Part shown: positions 26,275-34,708 of the stretch, one piece after another
Layout: each line of letters begins with the position of its first letter
Position numbering within the stretch: position 1 is the first letter of the stretch
Assembly (NCBI RefSeq): GCF_001040705.1
Contig: NZ_CVQP01000007.1
Location: 150,570-214,569 of the forward strand
From: Rhodococcus sp. RD6.2
GTDB lineage: Bacteria; Actinomycetota; Actinomycetes; Mycobacteriales; Mycobacteriaceae
Direction of reading: 5' to 3'
DNA length: 64,000 bases
Notes under the pieces: model-generated
Databases searched by the model: none
The model's input: only the letters and a program-made list of their open reading frames with translations
What the model was told of the DNA's origin: nothing
Position numbers and translations under genes: made by a program

Positions 26275-27099
26275 GTGCGATACGAGGACCTATGGGGCCG
26301 AACCGCCGTCGTGACCGGGGCGGGCAGTGGAATCGGGGAGAGTGCGGCCCGACGTGCAGCCGAACTGGGCATGAACGTCGTGCTCGCCGACATCTCGGCT
26401 CCGCGGGTGGACGCGGTGGCGGCGGATCTGCGCGCGGACGGTTACGCCGCCCTCGCGGTGCCCACCGACGTCCGGGACGCCGCCGCGGTCGATGCGCTCG
26501 CCGACGCCGCCTACCACGAATTCGGTTCGGTCACGGTGCTGCTCAACAACGCCGGCCTCGAGTCGCTCGGGTTCACGTGGGAGGTGCCCGCCGACGAGTG
26601 GCGGCGCGTGATCGACGTCAACCTGCTGGGCGTCTTCCACGGCATCCGCTCGTTCGTGCCGCGAATGGGCGCCGACCCGCGCCCGTCGCACATCGTCAAC
26701 ACGTGTTCGGTGGGCGGAATCGCGATCACGCCGCGGATGACGGCATACGCGGCGTCCAAGCACGGCGTGCAGGCGCTCACCGAGTCCCTGTACCTCGAGT
26801 GCGCCGAGGCGTTCCCGCAGATCGCGGTGTCGGTGTTCAGCCCCGGGCAGGTCGCCACCCGCATTTTCGAGGACGCCCCGGACCGCGGGGAGACCGCCGT
26901 CGACGCCGAATTCTGGCGCGATCAGATCCGGGAGGGGATGAGCCCGGGCACCGCCGCCGAGCTGCTGTTCGATGGCATTGCGCGCGACGACTTCTGGATC
27001 CTCACCCACCCCGGCTCGTTCGAGCGGCTCGCGTCCCGGCGTGCTCGGGTACTGAGTGGGAAGCTGCGTCCGGACGCGGCGCTCGACGAGCAGTCCTGA
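26275..27099 (+). CDS. SDR oxidoreductase (classical)
   Basis: A 274-residue short-chain dehydrogenase with TGAGSGIGESAA (about residue 13), NNAG in VLLNNAG, catalytic Ser in NTCSVGG and YAASKHG (Tyr about 160). It lacks the mycofactocin-type insertion and so probably uses free NAD(P). It starts with GTG at 26275, 11 bases after the previous stop, with AGGAAGGGG upstream. C-terminal extension ILTHPGSFERLASRRARVL is found in some steroid-related SDRs. Third gene of the operon; a strong terminator follows. Confidence 0.8.
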   Translation: MRYEDLWGRTAVVTGAGSGIGESAARRAAELGMNVVLADISAPRVDAVAADLRADGYAALAVPTDVRDAAAVDALADAAYHEFGSVTVLLNNAGLESLGFTWEVPADEWRRVIDVNLLGVFHGIRSFVPRMGADPRPSHIVNTCSVGGIAITPRMTAYAASKHGVQALTESLYLECAEAFPQIAVSVFSPGQVATRIFEDAPDRGETAVDAEFWRDQIREGMSPGTAAELLFDGIARDDFWILTHPGSFERLASRRARVLSGKLRPDAALDEQS

Positions 27100-27120
27100 C
27101 CGACGGCGCGGAGCCGAACA

Positions 27121-27160
27121 CAGCACGGGGCCGGACCCTTTCGGGTCCGGCCCCGTGCTG
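27121..27160. terminator. Bidirectional terminator, 18-bp stem
   Basis: A perfect 18-bp GC-rich inverted repeat (27121-27138 with 27143-27160) with a four-base loop between the SDR operon and the convergent Baeyer-Villiger monooxygenase gene. The tail on the plus side is GTTCTGG. Confidence 0.75.
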
Positions 27161-27197
27161 TTCTGGATCGCTGCCGTTCCAGAGCGCCCCGGCGGTA

Positions 27198-28823
27198 TCA
27201 GTTCTGGAGGATGTCGAAACCCTTGTACCCGGATTCGGCCACCTCGGTGATGATCTCGCGATAGGCGGAGAAGCCGCCGAGGAACGGCATGAACACGCGC
27301 GGTCGGCCGGGGATGTTGGCACCGAGGTACCACGAGTTCGCGGTGTTCAGCAGTGACGCCTCGGCCCGCGTACGGCACTCCTCGATCCAGCCGGTGACGG
27401 CCTCCGGCGTGCCCTCGATGGCGGCGGCGCCGCGGTCGTCGAGGTGGGCAATGGCGTCGGCGACCCAGTCGACGTGCAGCTCCGAGTGAAGCACCATGTT
27501 CGCCAGCACCGACGGGCTGCCGGGGCCCGTGAGGTTGAAGAAGTTGGGAAAGCCGTCGATGCCGAGTCCGAGGTAGGTCTCGGGGCCGGCGGCCCACTTC
27601 TCCTTGAGGGTGCGTCCACCTCGACCGACGATCTCCAGCTTGTCGAGCGAGCCGGTCATGGCGTCGAATCCGGTGGCGAGGACGATCGCGTCGAGGTCGT
27701 AGTGTGCGGCGGTGGTGTTGATGCCGCTGGCGTCCATGCCGACGATCGGCGCGACCTTGAGATTGACCAGTTCGACGTTGTCGCGGTTGTAGGTCTCGTA
27801 GTAGCCGCTGTCGGTGACGATGCGCTTGGCGCCGATCGCGTGATCGTTGGGGATGAGCAGTTCGGCGATCGCGGGGTCGTCGATGACGGCGCGGACCTTC
27901 TCCTCCCAGAACTCGCGGGCGGTGTCGTTCGCGGCCTGGTCGGTGAGCTGGTCGGCGAAGGTCTTGGAGTAGAGGACGCCGCCGAGCTTCCAGCGCTCGT
28001 CGTAGGCGGCACGGCGTTCGTCCTCGGACGCCTCGAGCGTCAGCTTGGGGTGCGTGCGGTGCGGGGAGCCGCCACCGGATTCCCAGGACAGACGGCGTCG
28101 TTCGGCGTAGCCGGCCTTCTGCTCGGCGCGGGCCGCGTCGTCGAGTTCGGCGTTGCCCGCGGGGACGCTGTAGTTCGCGGACCGCTGGAAGACGAACAGC
28201 TTGTCGGCCTGCTCGGCGATGTGGGGAATCGACTGGATGCCCGACGATCCGGTGCCGATCACGCCGACGCGCTTGCCGGTGAAGTCGACGCCCTCGTGCG
28301 GCCACCGCGCGGTGTGGAGGACGTCGCCGGTGAAGGTGTCGAGGCCGGCGAAGTCGGGGGTGTTCGCGTTGGACAGCGGCCCGGCGGCGACGACGAAGAA
28401 GCGGGCGGACACGACGTCACCGCGGTCGGTACGGACGGTCCACCGCAGCGTGTCCTCGTCGAGTGTCGCGGAGGTGACCCGGGTGTCGAACTGGATGTCG
28501 CGTCGCAGGTCGAAGCGGTCGGCGACGTGGTTGATGTAGCGGAGGATCTCGGGCTGGGTGGCGTACTTCTCGCTCCAGTCCCACTCCTGTTCGAGCTCGG
28601 GGGAGAAGGAGTAGGAGTAGTCGACGGACTCGACGTCGCAGCGGGCACCGGGATAGCGGTTCCAGTACCAGACGCCGCCGACCCCGCTCGCCGCCTCGAA
28701 GGCGCGCACCGTCAGCCCCTGCTGACGGAATCGGTGGACGGCGTACACGCCCGCGATGCCCGCACCGACCACGACGACGTCGTACTCGGCGGTGACGGTG
28801 GGTGCCGAATCCTGATCGTTCAC
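27198..28823 (-). CDS. Baeyer-Villiger flavin monooxygenase
   Basis: A 541-residue flavoprotein. The Rossmann motifs are VVGAGIAGVYA (about residue 20) and VIGTGSSGIQS (about 190), and the class fingerprint FxGxxxHxxxWP reads FTGDVLHTARWP (about 165). Such enzymes insert oxygen next to a ketone using NADPH, converting cyclic or steroid ketones to lactones or esters. The size matches steroid monooxygenase and cyclopentadecanone monooxygenase of Rhodococcus. The steroid role is inferred from its neighbours. ATG at 28823. Confidence 0.85.
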   Translation of the reverse strand: MNDQDSAPTVTAEYDVVVVGAGIAGVYAVHRFRQQGLTVRAFEAASGVGGVWYWNRYPGARCDVESVDYSYSFSPELEQEWDWSEKYATQPEILRYINHVADRFDLRRDIQFDTRVTSATLDEDTLRWTVRTDRGDVVSARFFVVAAGPLSNANTPDFAGLDTFTGDVLHTARWPHEGVDFTGKRVGVIGTGSSGIQSIPHIAEQADKLFVFQRSANYSVPAGNAELDDAARAEQKAGYAERRRLSWESGGGSPHRTHPKLTLEASEDERRAAYDERWKLGGVLYSKTFADQLTDQAANDTAREFWEEKVRAVIDDPAIAELLIPNDHAIGAKRIVTDSGYYETYNRDNVELVNLKVAPIVGMDASGINTTAAHYDLDAIVLATGFDAMTGSLDKLEIVGRGGRTLKEKWAAGPETYLGLGIDGFPNFFNLTGPGSPSVLANMVLHSELHVDWVADAIAHLDDRGAAAIEGTPEAVTGWIEECRTRAEASLLNTANSWYLGANIPGRPRVFMPFLGGFSAYREIITEVAESGYKGFDILQN

Positions 28824-29054
28824 TTGAATGTCCTTCCACGAGCGCGATATTCCGGCCCGGAACCTTCCGGGTGTCGCGGCTCAAGCGTGAAACCACGCTA
28901 GGGCGGGGCCGGCCACGAGGGCATCGGTGCATCCCGCCCAGCGGGCGCCCCGCGCGGTCGCGGACCGCGACCGTGGATGTGTCCAGTGGAGACGACGAGG
29001 ACATCGGTGGTGTGGATCTCCCACCACGAGGGACGTCGTGGTGGGCGGTACGGC

Positions 29055-29091
29055 GGCGCGCCTGCGGATGCCGGGCATCCGCAGGCGCGCC
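29055..29091 (-). terminator. Hairpin after the racemase gene
   Basis: A perfect 17-bp GC-rich stem (29055-29071 with 29075-29091) with a 3-base loop lies 7 bases after the racemase stop on the minus strand. No U-tract follows, so it may act as a weak or Rho-assisted terminator. The rest of the 28824-29098 gap shows only smaller G/C-rich repeats and an upstream region for the monooxygenase. Confidence 0.5.
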
Positions 29092-29098
29092 GGGTCGA

Positions 29099-30202
29099 TC
29101 AGCGCCAGAGGGTACCGAGGTCCGTGTTCTCGGTCGCGGGCGCGGACGGCAGGTCCGGGTTGGTGCGGGAGAACCGCGGTGCGGGACGGTGCTGGACGAC
29201 GCCGTCGAGCTCGACGAGCGTGCCGCGGGCCGCGAGGTGCTCGTTCTCCGGGGCCTCGGCGAACGTCAGGACCGGAGACACGCAGGCGTCGGTGCCGAGG
29301 AAGATCGCCGACCACGCGTCGCGGGTCTTCGACAGGAACGTCTCCGTGAACACCTTGCGTAGCTCCGGCCACGCGCTCTTGTCGTTCTGGCCGGGCAGCG
29401 ACGCCGGATCCAGTTCGAGCAGACGCAGCAGCTCGGCGTAGAACTGCGGCTCGATCGCCCCGACCGCCATGTACTTGCCGTCGGACGTCTCGTAGGTGTC
29501 GTAGTAGGGGGCTCCGGTGTCGAGCATGTTGGTGCCACGCTCGTCCGACCACACTCCGGCACCGCGGAACGCCCACATCATGTGCGACAGGGCGGCGGTG
29601 CCGTCGACCATCGCCGCGTCGACGACCTGGCCCTTGCCGGACGTCTGACGCTCCACGAGCGCGGCGAGGATGCCGAAGATCAGGAACATCGATCCACCGC
29701 CGAAGTCGCCGACCATGTTCAGCGGCGGAACCGGGCGCTCACCTTCGCGGCCGATCGCGTGCAGCACACCCGTCAGGGAGATGTAGTTGATGTCGTGGCC
29801 CGCGGCCTGCGCCAGCGGACCTTCCTGACCCCAGCCGGTCATCCGGCCGTACACGAGCCGCGGGTTGCGTGCGAGCGCCGCATCGGGGCCGAGACCCATC
29901 CGCTCGGTGACGCCGGGGCGGAATCCCTCGATGAGGACGTCGGCGCGCTCGATCAGGCCGAGGACCTTCTCGATGTCCGCGGGATCCTTCAGGTTCGCCT
30001 CGGCGATCCGGCGGCCACGCAGGATCTGGTCACGCGGACGGTCGGGGGAGGGGAGCTGTCCGGCTCGCTGAACGCGGACGACGTCGGCACCGAGGTCGGC
30101 CAGCAGGGTCGCGGCGTGCGGAGCCGGACCGAGACCGGCCAGCTCGACGACGCGGATTCCGGCGAGCGGGCCGCCCTTGCTGGTGTGGTTCTCTGCGGAC
30201 AC
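29099..30202 (-). CDS. Alpha-methylacyl-CoA racemase-like CoA transferase family III enzyme
   Basis: A 367-residue protein of the CaiB/BaiF family. The racemase catalytic pair matches [13 protein letters not shown] (His about 125) and [11 protein letters not shown] (Asp about 155). These enzymes interconvert R and S forms of 2-methylacyl-CoA, needed before beta-oxidation of the steroid side chain or branched fatty acids. GTG at 30202 gives MSAENHTS after GAGGAGA; an earlier in-frame GTG at 30238 exists. The length agrees with AMACR (about 360). Divergent from a VOC protein. Confidence 0.85.
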   Translation of the reverse strand: MSAENHTSKGGPLAGIRVVELAGLGPAPHAATLLADLGADVVRVQRAGQLPSPDRPRDQILRGRRIAEANLKDPADIEKVLGLIERADVLIEGFRPGVTERMGLGPDAALARNPRLVYGRMTGWGQEGPLAQAAGHDINYISLTGVLHAIGREGERPVPPLNMVGDFGGGSMFLIFGILAALVERQTSGKGQVVDAAMVDGTAALSHMMWAFRGAGVWSDERGTNMLDTGAPYYDTYETSDGKYMAVGAIEPQFYAELLRLLELDPASLPGQNDKSAWPELRKVFTETFLSKTRDAWSAIFLGTDACVSPVLTFAEAPENEHLAARGTLVELDGVVQHRPAPRFSRTNPDLPSAPATENTDLGTLWR

Positions 30203-30233
30203 GGTTCTCCTCGATTCGTCGGGGTATCCACTC

Positions 30234-30288
30234 AACACCCGCGGTCACTTAACACCCGCTAAGTTAACGCCTTGCTGGTCGCGGGTGT
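30234..30288. promoter_or_regulatory. Repeated AACACCCGC motifs in the racemase/VOC promoter
   Basis: AACACCCGC occurs at 30234-30242 and 30251-30259 in direct orientation 17 bp apart, and its inverse GCGGGTGT at 30281-30288. TTAAC-N9-GTTAA (30249-30267) overlaps. The cluster lies between two divergent genes. A regulator binding site is likely, but its protein is not known. Confidence 0.4.
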
Positions 30289-30349
30289 GCCGCGGGTCAC
30301 GATTGAGGCAACGGTTGCCCCCGCCGAGGAGTCCGCGCACAGTGGATCC

Positions 30350-30727
30350 ATGACATTTCCCGGTGAACTCGTGGCCTTCGTGCCCAGCACCGACCTGGAC
30401 GTCTCGGCGATGTTCTACGTCGACACGCTCGGTCTGACGCTGCGGGAACGGACACCCTTCGCACTCGTCCTCGACGGCGGCGGTGGCGTCCCGTTGCGCG
30501 TCACGCTCGTGCAGGCCGTCCCCGATGCCGGGTACACGGTCCTCGGCTGGAAGTGTGCCGACCTCGACGCCACCGTGGACGACCTCCGCGCCCGCGGCAT
30601 CGAGTTCGTCGACTACAAGGGCATGGAGCAGGACGAGCACGCCGCCTGGACAGCACCCGACGGTACCCGCGTCGCGTGGTTCCGTGATCCGCACGGCAAC
30701 GTGCTCTCCCTGCATCAGGCGCCGTGA
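30350..30727 (+). CDS. VOC superfamily (glyoxalase/bleomycin-resistance-like) protein
   Basis: A 125-residue single-domain vicinal-oxygen-chelate protein: LVAFVPSTDLDVSAMFYVDTLGLTLRE at the start, CADLDATVDDLRARGIEF in the middle and FRDPHGNVLSLHQ at the end, where a metal ligand is expected. The first strand lacks the usual His ligand, so a metal-free binding role is possible. ATG at 30350 was chosen because the fold begins there. Substrate unknown. It faces the racemase gene across the repeat region. Confidence 0.75.
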   Translation: MTFPGELVAFVPSTDLDVSAMFYVDTLGLTLRERTPFALVLDGGGGVPLRVTLVQAVPDAGYTVLGWKCADLDATVDDLRARGIEFVDYKGMEQDEHAAWTAPDGTRVAWFRDPHGNVLSLHQAP

Positions 30728-30848
30728 GGTAATGGCACTGAACCACCCTCTGGTGCAGCGATATTCGCGCGCCCTCGTGTGGAGGTTGGCGCAGCAGGTG
30801 GTCCTGGGGGTGTCACCGTAACGGCGAAGGCGCGGAAGGTCTGGCACA

Positions 30849-31340
30849 GTGGCGCCCGTGAGCGTGGGCGCAGAGATACTCGTCGGGCTGGCGATCCTGG
30901 TGGGACTGGTGGGCATCGTCGTACCGATCCTGCCGGGATCGCTGCTCATCCTCGGGGCGATCGCGGTGTGGGCGATCGCCGTGGGCACCTCGACGGCATG
31001 GGCCGTCTTCGGTGTCGCCGCAGTGCTTCTCGTGATCTCCGGAGTGGTCAAGTACACGTGGCCCGGCCAGCGACTCCGCGACGCCGGGGTGCCGAACCGG
31101 TCACTGGTGATCGGCGGCCTGCTCGGCATCGTCGGGTTCTTCGTGATCCCGGTGATCGGACTGGTGCTTGGGTTCCTGCTCGGCACCTACCTGTCGGAGG
31201 CGCAGCGGCACCGCACCCACGCGGGTGCCTGGCGTGCGACGGTGCACGCCACCAAGGCCGTCGGCCTGTCGATTCTCGTGGAACTGCTGGGAGCGCTGCT
31301 CGCGGCGGGGGTGTGGCTCGCGGCGGTGCTGGTGACCTGA
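30849..31340 (+). CDS. DUF456 family small membrane protein
   Basis: A 163-residue membrane protein of about four hydrophobic segments with glycine-rich signatures (GLVGIVVPILPGSLLIL, FFVIPVIGLVLGFLLGTYLSE), matching DUF456. The function of this family is not established. It starts at GTG 30849 or 30858; both give a very short hydrophilic N terminus. It ends 4 bases before the convergent amidohydrolase gene. Confidence 0.8.
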   Translation: MAPVSVGAEILVGLAILVGLVGIVVPILPGSLLILGAIAVWAIAVGTSTAWAVFGVAAVLLVISGVVKYTWPGQRLRDAGVPNRSLVIGGLLGIVGFFVIPVIGLVLGFLLGTYLSEAQRHRTHAGAWRATVHATKAVGLSILVELLGALLAAGVWLAAVLVT

Positions 31341-31344
31341 CGCG

Positions 31345-32085
31345 TCAGATGCGGTAGAACGATCGAGCGTTGCCGCCGAGCACCGCGGCCAGATCGTCGC
31401 CGACCGCCTCGGTGATCGTCTCGAGGTCGGTCAGTTCGAAGGCCCGCCGGGCGCGGGTGCCGGGGAGGTCGGTGCCGAACATCAACGCTGTCGGGTTGAC
31501 GGCGTGAATGCGACGCAGGGCGTCACCGACGTCGTCGATGGTGGCGCGACCGAACCCGGTGGCCTTCACGCGCGCACCCCGGTCGACGAGGTTGAGGAGG
31601 TAGGGCAGGCCTCGCGTCGACATCCCCAGGTGGTCGATGCTCACCGCGGGCAGCTTCTTGAACACCGGTTCGAGGGACAGCAGCAGTGACGCGTCCACAT
31701 AGAATTCGGCGTGCCACCCGACGAGCTCGTAGGCCCGGAGTGCCTGTGTCGTCAGCAGTTTCATGTCGGTGGCGCTGCGCCTGAGGTTGAAGCGAACGGC
31801 CCGCACTCCCGCCTGATCGAGGGCGACGATGTCCTCGTCCGTGACATCCGGATCCAGTTGTGTCACGCCGACCCAGCCCGGCCCGAGTTCGCGCAGCGCC
31901 GTCACGAGGTAGTCCTGGCCGGTGCCCTGATACGACGCCGTGACGACGGCGCCGCCGTGCACGCCCAGTCCCAGCTTGGCGACCCGGTCCCGGTAGTCGG
32001 CGATCGTGAACGGCTCGGGCAGGTAGCCGTGATTGGCGACCAGCGGAAACCGCGGGTCGATGATGTGGACGTGTGCGTCGAACAC
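31345..32085 (-). CDS. TIM-barrel amidohydrolase (amidohydrolase 2 family)
   Basis: A 246-residue protein with the first metal-site pattern MFDAHVHIIDPRFPL (HxH at residues 5-7), IDHLGMS in the middle and MFGTDLPGTR (Asp, last ligand) near residue 215, as in Amidohydro_2 lactonases and decarboxylases. It is shorter than the usual 280-350 residues, so parts of the barrel are compact. Members hydrolyse lactones, such as those produced by Baeyer-Villiger oxidation, but the substrate here is not known. It lies downstream of fprA, beyond a terminator. Confidence 0.75.
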   Translation of the reverse strand: MFDAHVHIIDPRFPLVANHGYLPEPFTIADYRDRVAKLGLGVHGGAVVTASYQGTGQDYLVTALRELGPGWVGVTQLDPDVTDEDIVALDQAGVRAVRFNLRRSATDMKLLTTQALRAYELVGWHAEFYVDASLLLSLEPVFKKLPAVSIDHLGMSTRGLPYLLNLVDRGARVKATGFGRATIDDVGDALRRIHAVNPTALMFGTDLPGTRARRAFELTDLETITEAVGDDLAAVLGGNARSFYRI

Positions 32086-32104
32086 TGTGCTGCCCTGTCG
32101 ATCA

Positions 32105-32144
32105 CACGAGCGTGGCGCCCGGGTATCCGGGCGCCACGCTCGTG
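32105..32144 (-). terminator. Terminator of fprA, 18-bp stem
   Basis: A perfect 18-bp inverted repeat (32105-32122 with 32127-32144) with a 4-base loop, 10 bases after the fprA stop. It separates fprA from the amidohydrolase gene on the same strand. Confidence 0.8.
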
Positions 32145-32154
32145 AACAAGTGGA

Positions 32155-33522
32155 CTACTGCTGCGATGCGCGCAGCATGTCGTCGCGCTCGACGACCTTG
32201 ATGCGCTCGCGGCCTTCCGGCTCACCGAGGCTGCGCTCGTGGGCGTCGAGTCGGTACCAGCCGTCCCACGTGGTGTAGGGCAGCTTCTTGCCCTCGAGGA
32301 ACTCGATGATCGCGTTCTCGTCGGGATTCGGGGCGCCCGCGAAGTTCGGGGCGTCCGCGAGCAGGCACGCGATGGTCTCGTTGGCGTCGCCCTTGGTGTG
32401 GCCGATGAGGCCGACGGGGCCGCGCTTGATCCAGCCGGTGACGTAGGTGGCGTCGATGTGCTTGCCGTCCTCGTCGAGGACGCGTCCGGCCTCGTTGGGG
32501 ACGGTGCCCGCCTGCTCGTCGAACGGCAGCTTGGCGATGTTCTGCGACAGGTAGCCGACGGCGCGGTACACGGCCTGGACGTCCCAGTCGTTGAACTTGC
32601 CGGTGCCGCGGACGTTTCCGGTACCGTCGAGTTCGGTGCGCTCGGTGCGCAGGCCGACGACCTTGCCATCCTCACCGAGAACCTCGGTGGGCGACTCGAA
32701 GAAGTGCAGGAACAGCTTGTGCGGGCGGTCGCCTGCGTCGCGGATGGCCCAGTCCTGCAGGGTGTTCGCGACCATGTCGACCTGCTTGGAGCCGCGGCGC
32801 GCAGCCTCGGAGCCCTCGTCGTAGTCGATGTCCTCGGGGTCGACGATGACCTCGATGGTCGGGGAGTGGTCCAGCTCGCGCAGCTCGAGCGGCGTGAACT
32901 TGGCCTGCGCGGGACCGCGGCGGCCGAAGACGTGCACCTCGACGGCCTTGTTGCCCTTGAGGCCCTCGTAGACGTTGGCGGGGATCTCCGTCGGCAGCAG
33001 CTCGTCACCGGTCTTCGCGAGGACGCGGGCGATGTCGAGGGCGACGTTGCCGACACCGAGGACGGCGACCTTCTCGGCTTCGAGGGGCCATTCGCGCGGG
33101 ACGTCCGGGTGGCCGTCGTACCAGGAGACGAAGTCGGCGGCACCGTAGGAGCCGTCGAGATCGATCCCGGGGATGTTCAGGGCGCGGTCGGCGTTGGCAC
33201 CGGTGGAGAAGATGACCGCGTCGTAGAAGGTACGCAGGTCGTCGAGGGTGATGTCGGTGCCGTAGTCGAGGTTGCCGAGCAGGCGGACCTGCGGCTTGTC
33301 GAGGACCTTGTGCAGGGCGGTGATGATGCCCTTGATGCGCGGGTGGTCGGGCGCGACGCCGTAGCGGATCAGGCCGAACGGGGCGGGCATGCGTTCGAAG
33401 AGGTCGATGCTCACGCCGCGGTCGGAGGCGGTGTCGGACTTCATGAGCGCGTCGGCGGCGTAGATGCCGGCCGGGCCTGCGCCGATGATGGCCACCCGGA
33501 GCGGGCGATTCTGATCAGTCAT
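32155..33522 (-). CDS. fprA: NADPH-ferredoxin (adrenodoxin-like) reductase FprA
   Basis: A 455-residue FAD protein. The FAD motif is AIIGAGPAGIYAADAL (about residue 10) and the NADP-binding motif is VLGVGNVALDIARVL (about 155), with HVFGRRGPAQAKFTPLELREL characteristic of adrenodoxin-reductase homologs. Mycobacterial FprA is 456 residues. It passes electrons from NADPH to ferredoxins that serve cytochrome P450s and perhaps Rieske oxygenases, so it fits with the steroid block. ATG at 33522 gives the family-like length; an in-frame ATG at 33570 would add a basic segment. Confidence 0.9.
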   Translation of the reverse strand: MTDQNRPLRVAIIGAGPAGIYAADALMKSDTASDRGVSIDLFERMPAPFGLIRYGVAPDHPRIKGIITALHKVLDKPQVRLLGNLDYGTDITLDDLRTFYDAVIFSTGANADRALNIPGIDLDGSYGAADFVSWYDGHPDVPREWPLEAEKVAVLGVGNVALDIARVLAKTGDELLPTEIPANVYEGLKGNKAVEVHVFGRRGPAQAKFTPLELRELDHSPTIEVIVDPEDIDYDEGSEAARRGSKQVDMVANTLQDWAIRDAGDRPHKLFLHFFESPTEVLGEDGKVVGLRTERTELDGTGNVRGTGKFNDWDVQAVYRAVGYLSQNIAKLPFDEQAGTVPNEAGRVLDEDGKHIDATYVTGWIKRGPVGLIGHTKGDANETIACLLADAPNFAGAPNPDENAIIEFLEGKKLPYTTWDGWYRLDAHERSLGEPEGRERIKVVERDDMLRASQQ

Positions 33523-33721
33523 CTCGAGCGAACTACCTTTGCGGCTAGCGGACGGACGGTTCGGGTGCACAGGCCGTGTCGGCCCGTCCTCAGTTTACTG
33601 AGCCGTACCTAACTTGCGCGGAGCGGCCTGAGGCCGGACCCTGCCTCGATCCTCCACTCCCGAGCGAAACTCCGCTAGGGCACCCTTCGTTGAGGGGGCA
33701 CAAGCGGTGTTTGTGAGGGTG

Positions 33722-33808
33722 ATGATTCGCCAGCGTGGACGCCGTGACCAGTGTTGTGATCACGCCGATCGCAACACTGGGTCGGGTTCGTCACACGCGG
33801 TTCGATGA
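33722..33808 (+). CDS. Leader peptide ORF with tandem Cys codons, coupled to the sulfonate operon
   Basis: A 28-codon ORF (ATG 33722, or GTG 33719) preceded by GAGGG. Codons 11 and 12 are TGT TGT, two cysteines in tandem. Its TGA (33806-33808) overlaps the ATG of the first transporter gene at 33805, so translation is likely coupled. The Cys codons sit in the left arm of an inverted repeat (33748-33756 with 33772-33780). Cysteine-responsive leader peptides controlling sulfur operons are known in mycobacteria; this one is inferred from codons and position and is not proven. Confidence 0.6.
   Translation: MIRQRGRRDQCCDHADRNTGSGSSHAVR
33748..33780 (+). promoter_or_regulatory. Inverted repeat in leader, possible attenuator or operator
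   Basis: CCAGTGTTG (33748-33756) and CAACACTGG (33772-33780) form a perfect 9-bp inverted repeat around 15 bases. Ribosomes stalled at the TGT TGT codons (33752-33757) would cover its left arm, which could prevent the hairpin and change access to the downstream start. Confidence 0.5.
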
Positions 33809-34698
33809 CCGTCATGTCCGCGACGCTCGATCGGGGCGCCGTGGCCCGCGCGCAATCCGTACCCACCCCCACCCGCCTCGGAGGGAAGGCCCGACTCCGG
33901 CGCCTCGGGAGGCGGCGGTGGGCCACCGCCCTCGGGTTGCCCCTGCTCTCGCTCCTCGTCTTCCTCGGTCTCTGGCAGCTGGCCGCGTCCAGCGGCATCT
34001 GGAGCGAGGTCTTCGTCCCCCGCCCGTCGACGGTCTGGTCCGCCGCCGTCGATGCCTCCACCACCCACGACGGCGTCCGCGGTTACCAGGGCTATCTGCT
34101 CTGGGAACACGTCTACATGACACTGCGGCGGGTCGCGGCGGGCGTCGTGATCGGCATCGTCGGTGGCGTCGCGCTCGGCCTCGCTATGGGCACCGTCAGC
34201 TGGATCCGCCGCATCCTCGAACCCTGGCTGACGTTCCTGCGTGCGCTCCCGCCGCTTGCGTACCTGTTCCTGCTCGTCATCTGGCTCGGCATCGACGAGG
34301 CACCCAAGATCGCGCTGCTCGCGCTCGCCGCCCTGCCGCCGACCGCGGTCGCCACCACGACGGCGGTGCTCGGCGCGCCGGTCGGGCTGATCGAGGCGGC
34401 GCGGGCGGTCGGCGCGAACCGGTTCCAGGTGATCCGTGACGTCGTGCTGCCCGCGGCACTGCCCGAGACGCTCACCGGAATCCGCCTGGCGGTCGGCATC
34501 GCGTACTCGTCGGTGGTCGCCGCCGAACTGTTCAACGGCATTCCCGGCGTCGGTGGCCTGGTCAAGGACGCCTCGAACTACAACAACACCCCGGTCGTCC
34601 TCGTCGGCATCTTCGCCATCGGACTGTCCGGACTCACCATCGACGCCCTGCTCCGCGTCGTCGAACGACGAGCGGTCCCCTGGCGGGGCACCCACTGA
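33805..34698 (+). CDS. Aliphatic sulfonate/taurine-type ABC transporter permease
   Basis: A 297-residue membrane protein of the TauC/SsuC family with about six helices and the EAA loop at EAARAVGANRFQVIRDVVLPAALPETLTG (about residues 195-225), where the ATPase docks. The start ATG at 33805 overlaps the leader stop; ATG at 33814 is also possible. Together with the lipoprotein and the ATPase that follow it imports a sulfonate such as taurine. The substrate cannot be fixed from sequence; nitrate and thiamine-precursor importers share the fold. Confidence 0.85.
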   Translation: MTVMSATLDRGAVARAQSVPTPTRLGGKARLRRLGRRRWATALGLPLLSLLVFLGLWQLAASSGIWSEVFVPRPSTVWSAAVDASTTHDGVRGYQGYLLWEHVYMTLRRVAAGVVIGIVGGVALGLAMGTVSWIRRILEPWLTFLRALPPLAYLFLLVIWLGIDEAPKIALLALAALPPTAVATTTAVLGAPVGLIEAARAVGANRFQVIRDVVLPAALPETLTGIRLAVGIAYSSVVAAELFNGIPGVGGLVKDASNYNNTPVVLVGIFAIGLSGLTIDALLRVVERRAVPWRGTH

Positions 34699-34708
34699 GA
34701 GGCAAGTG

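Noticed and set aside
26290..28305. A 671-codon open frame on the minus strand
   Set aside because: It spans the antisense of the third SDR, a terminator and part of the monooxygenase in the wrong frame, with repetitive Arg-rich content.
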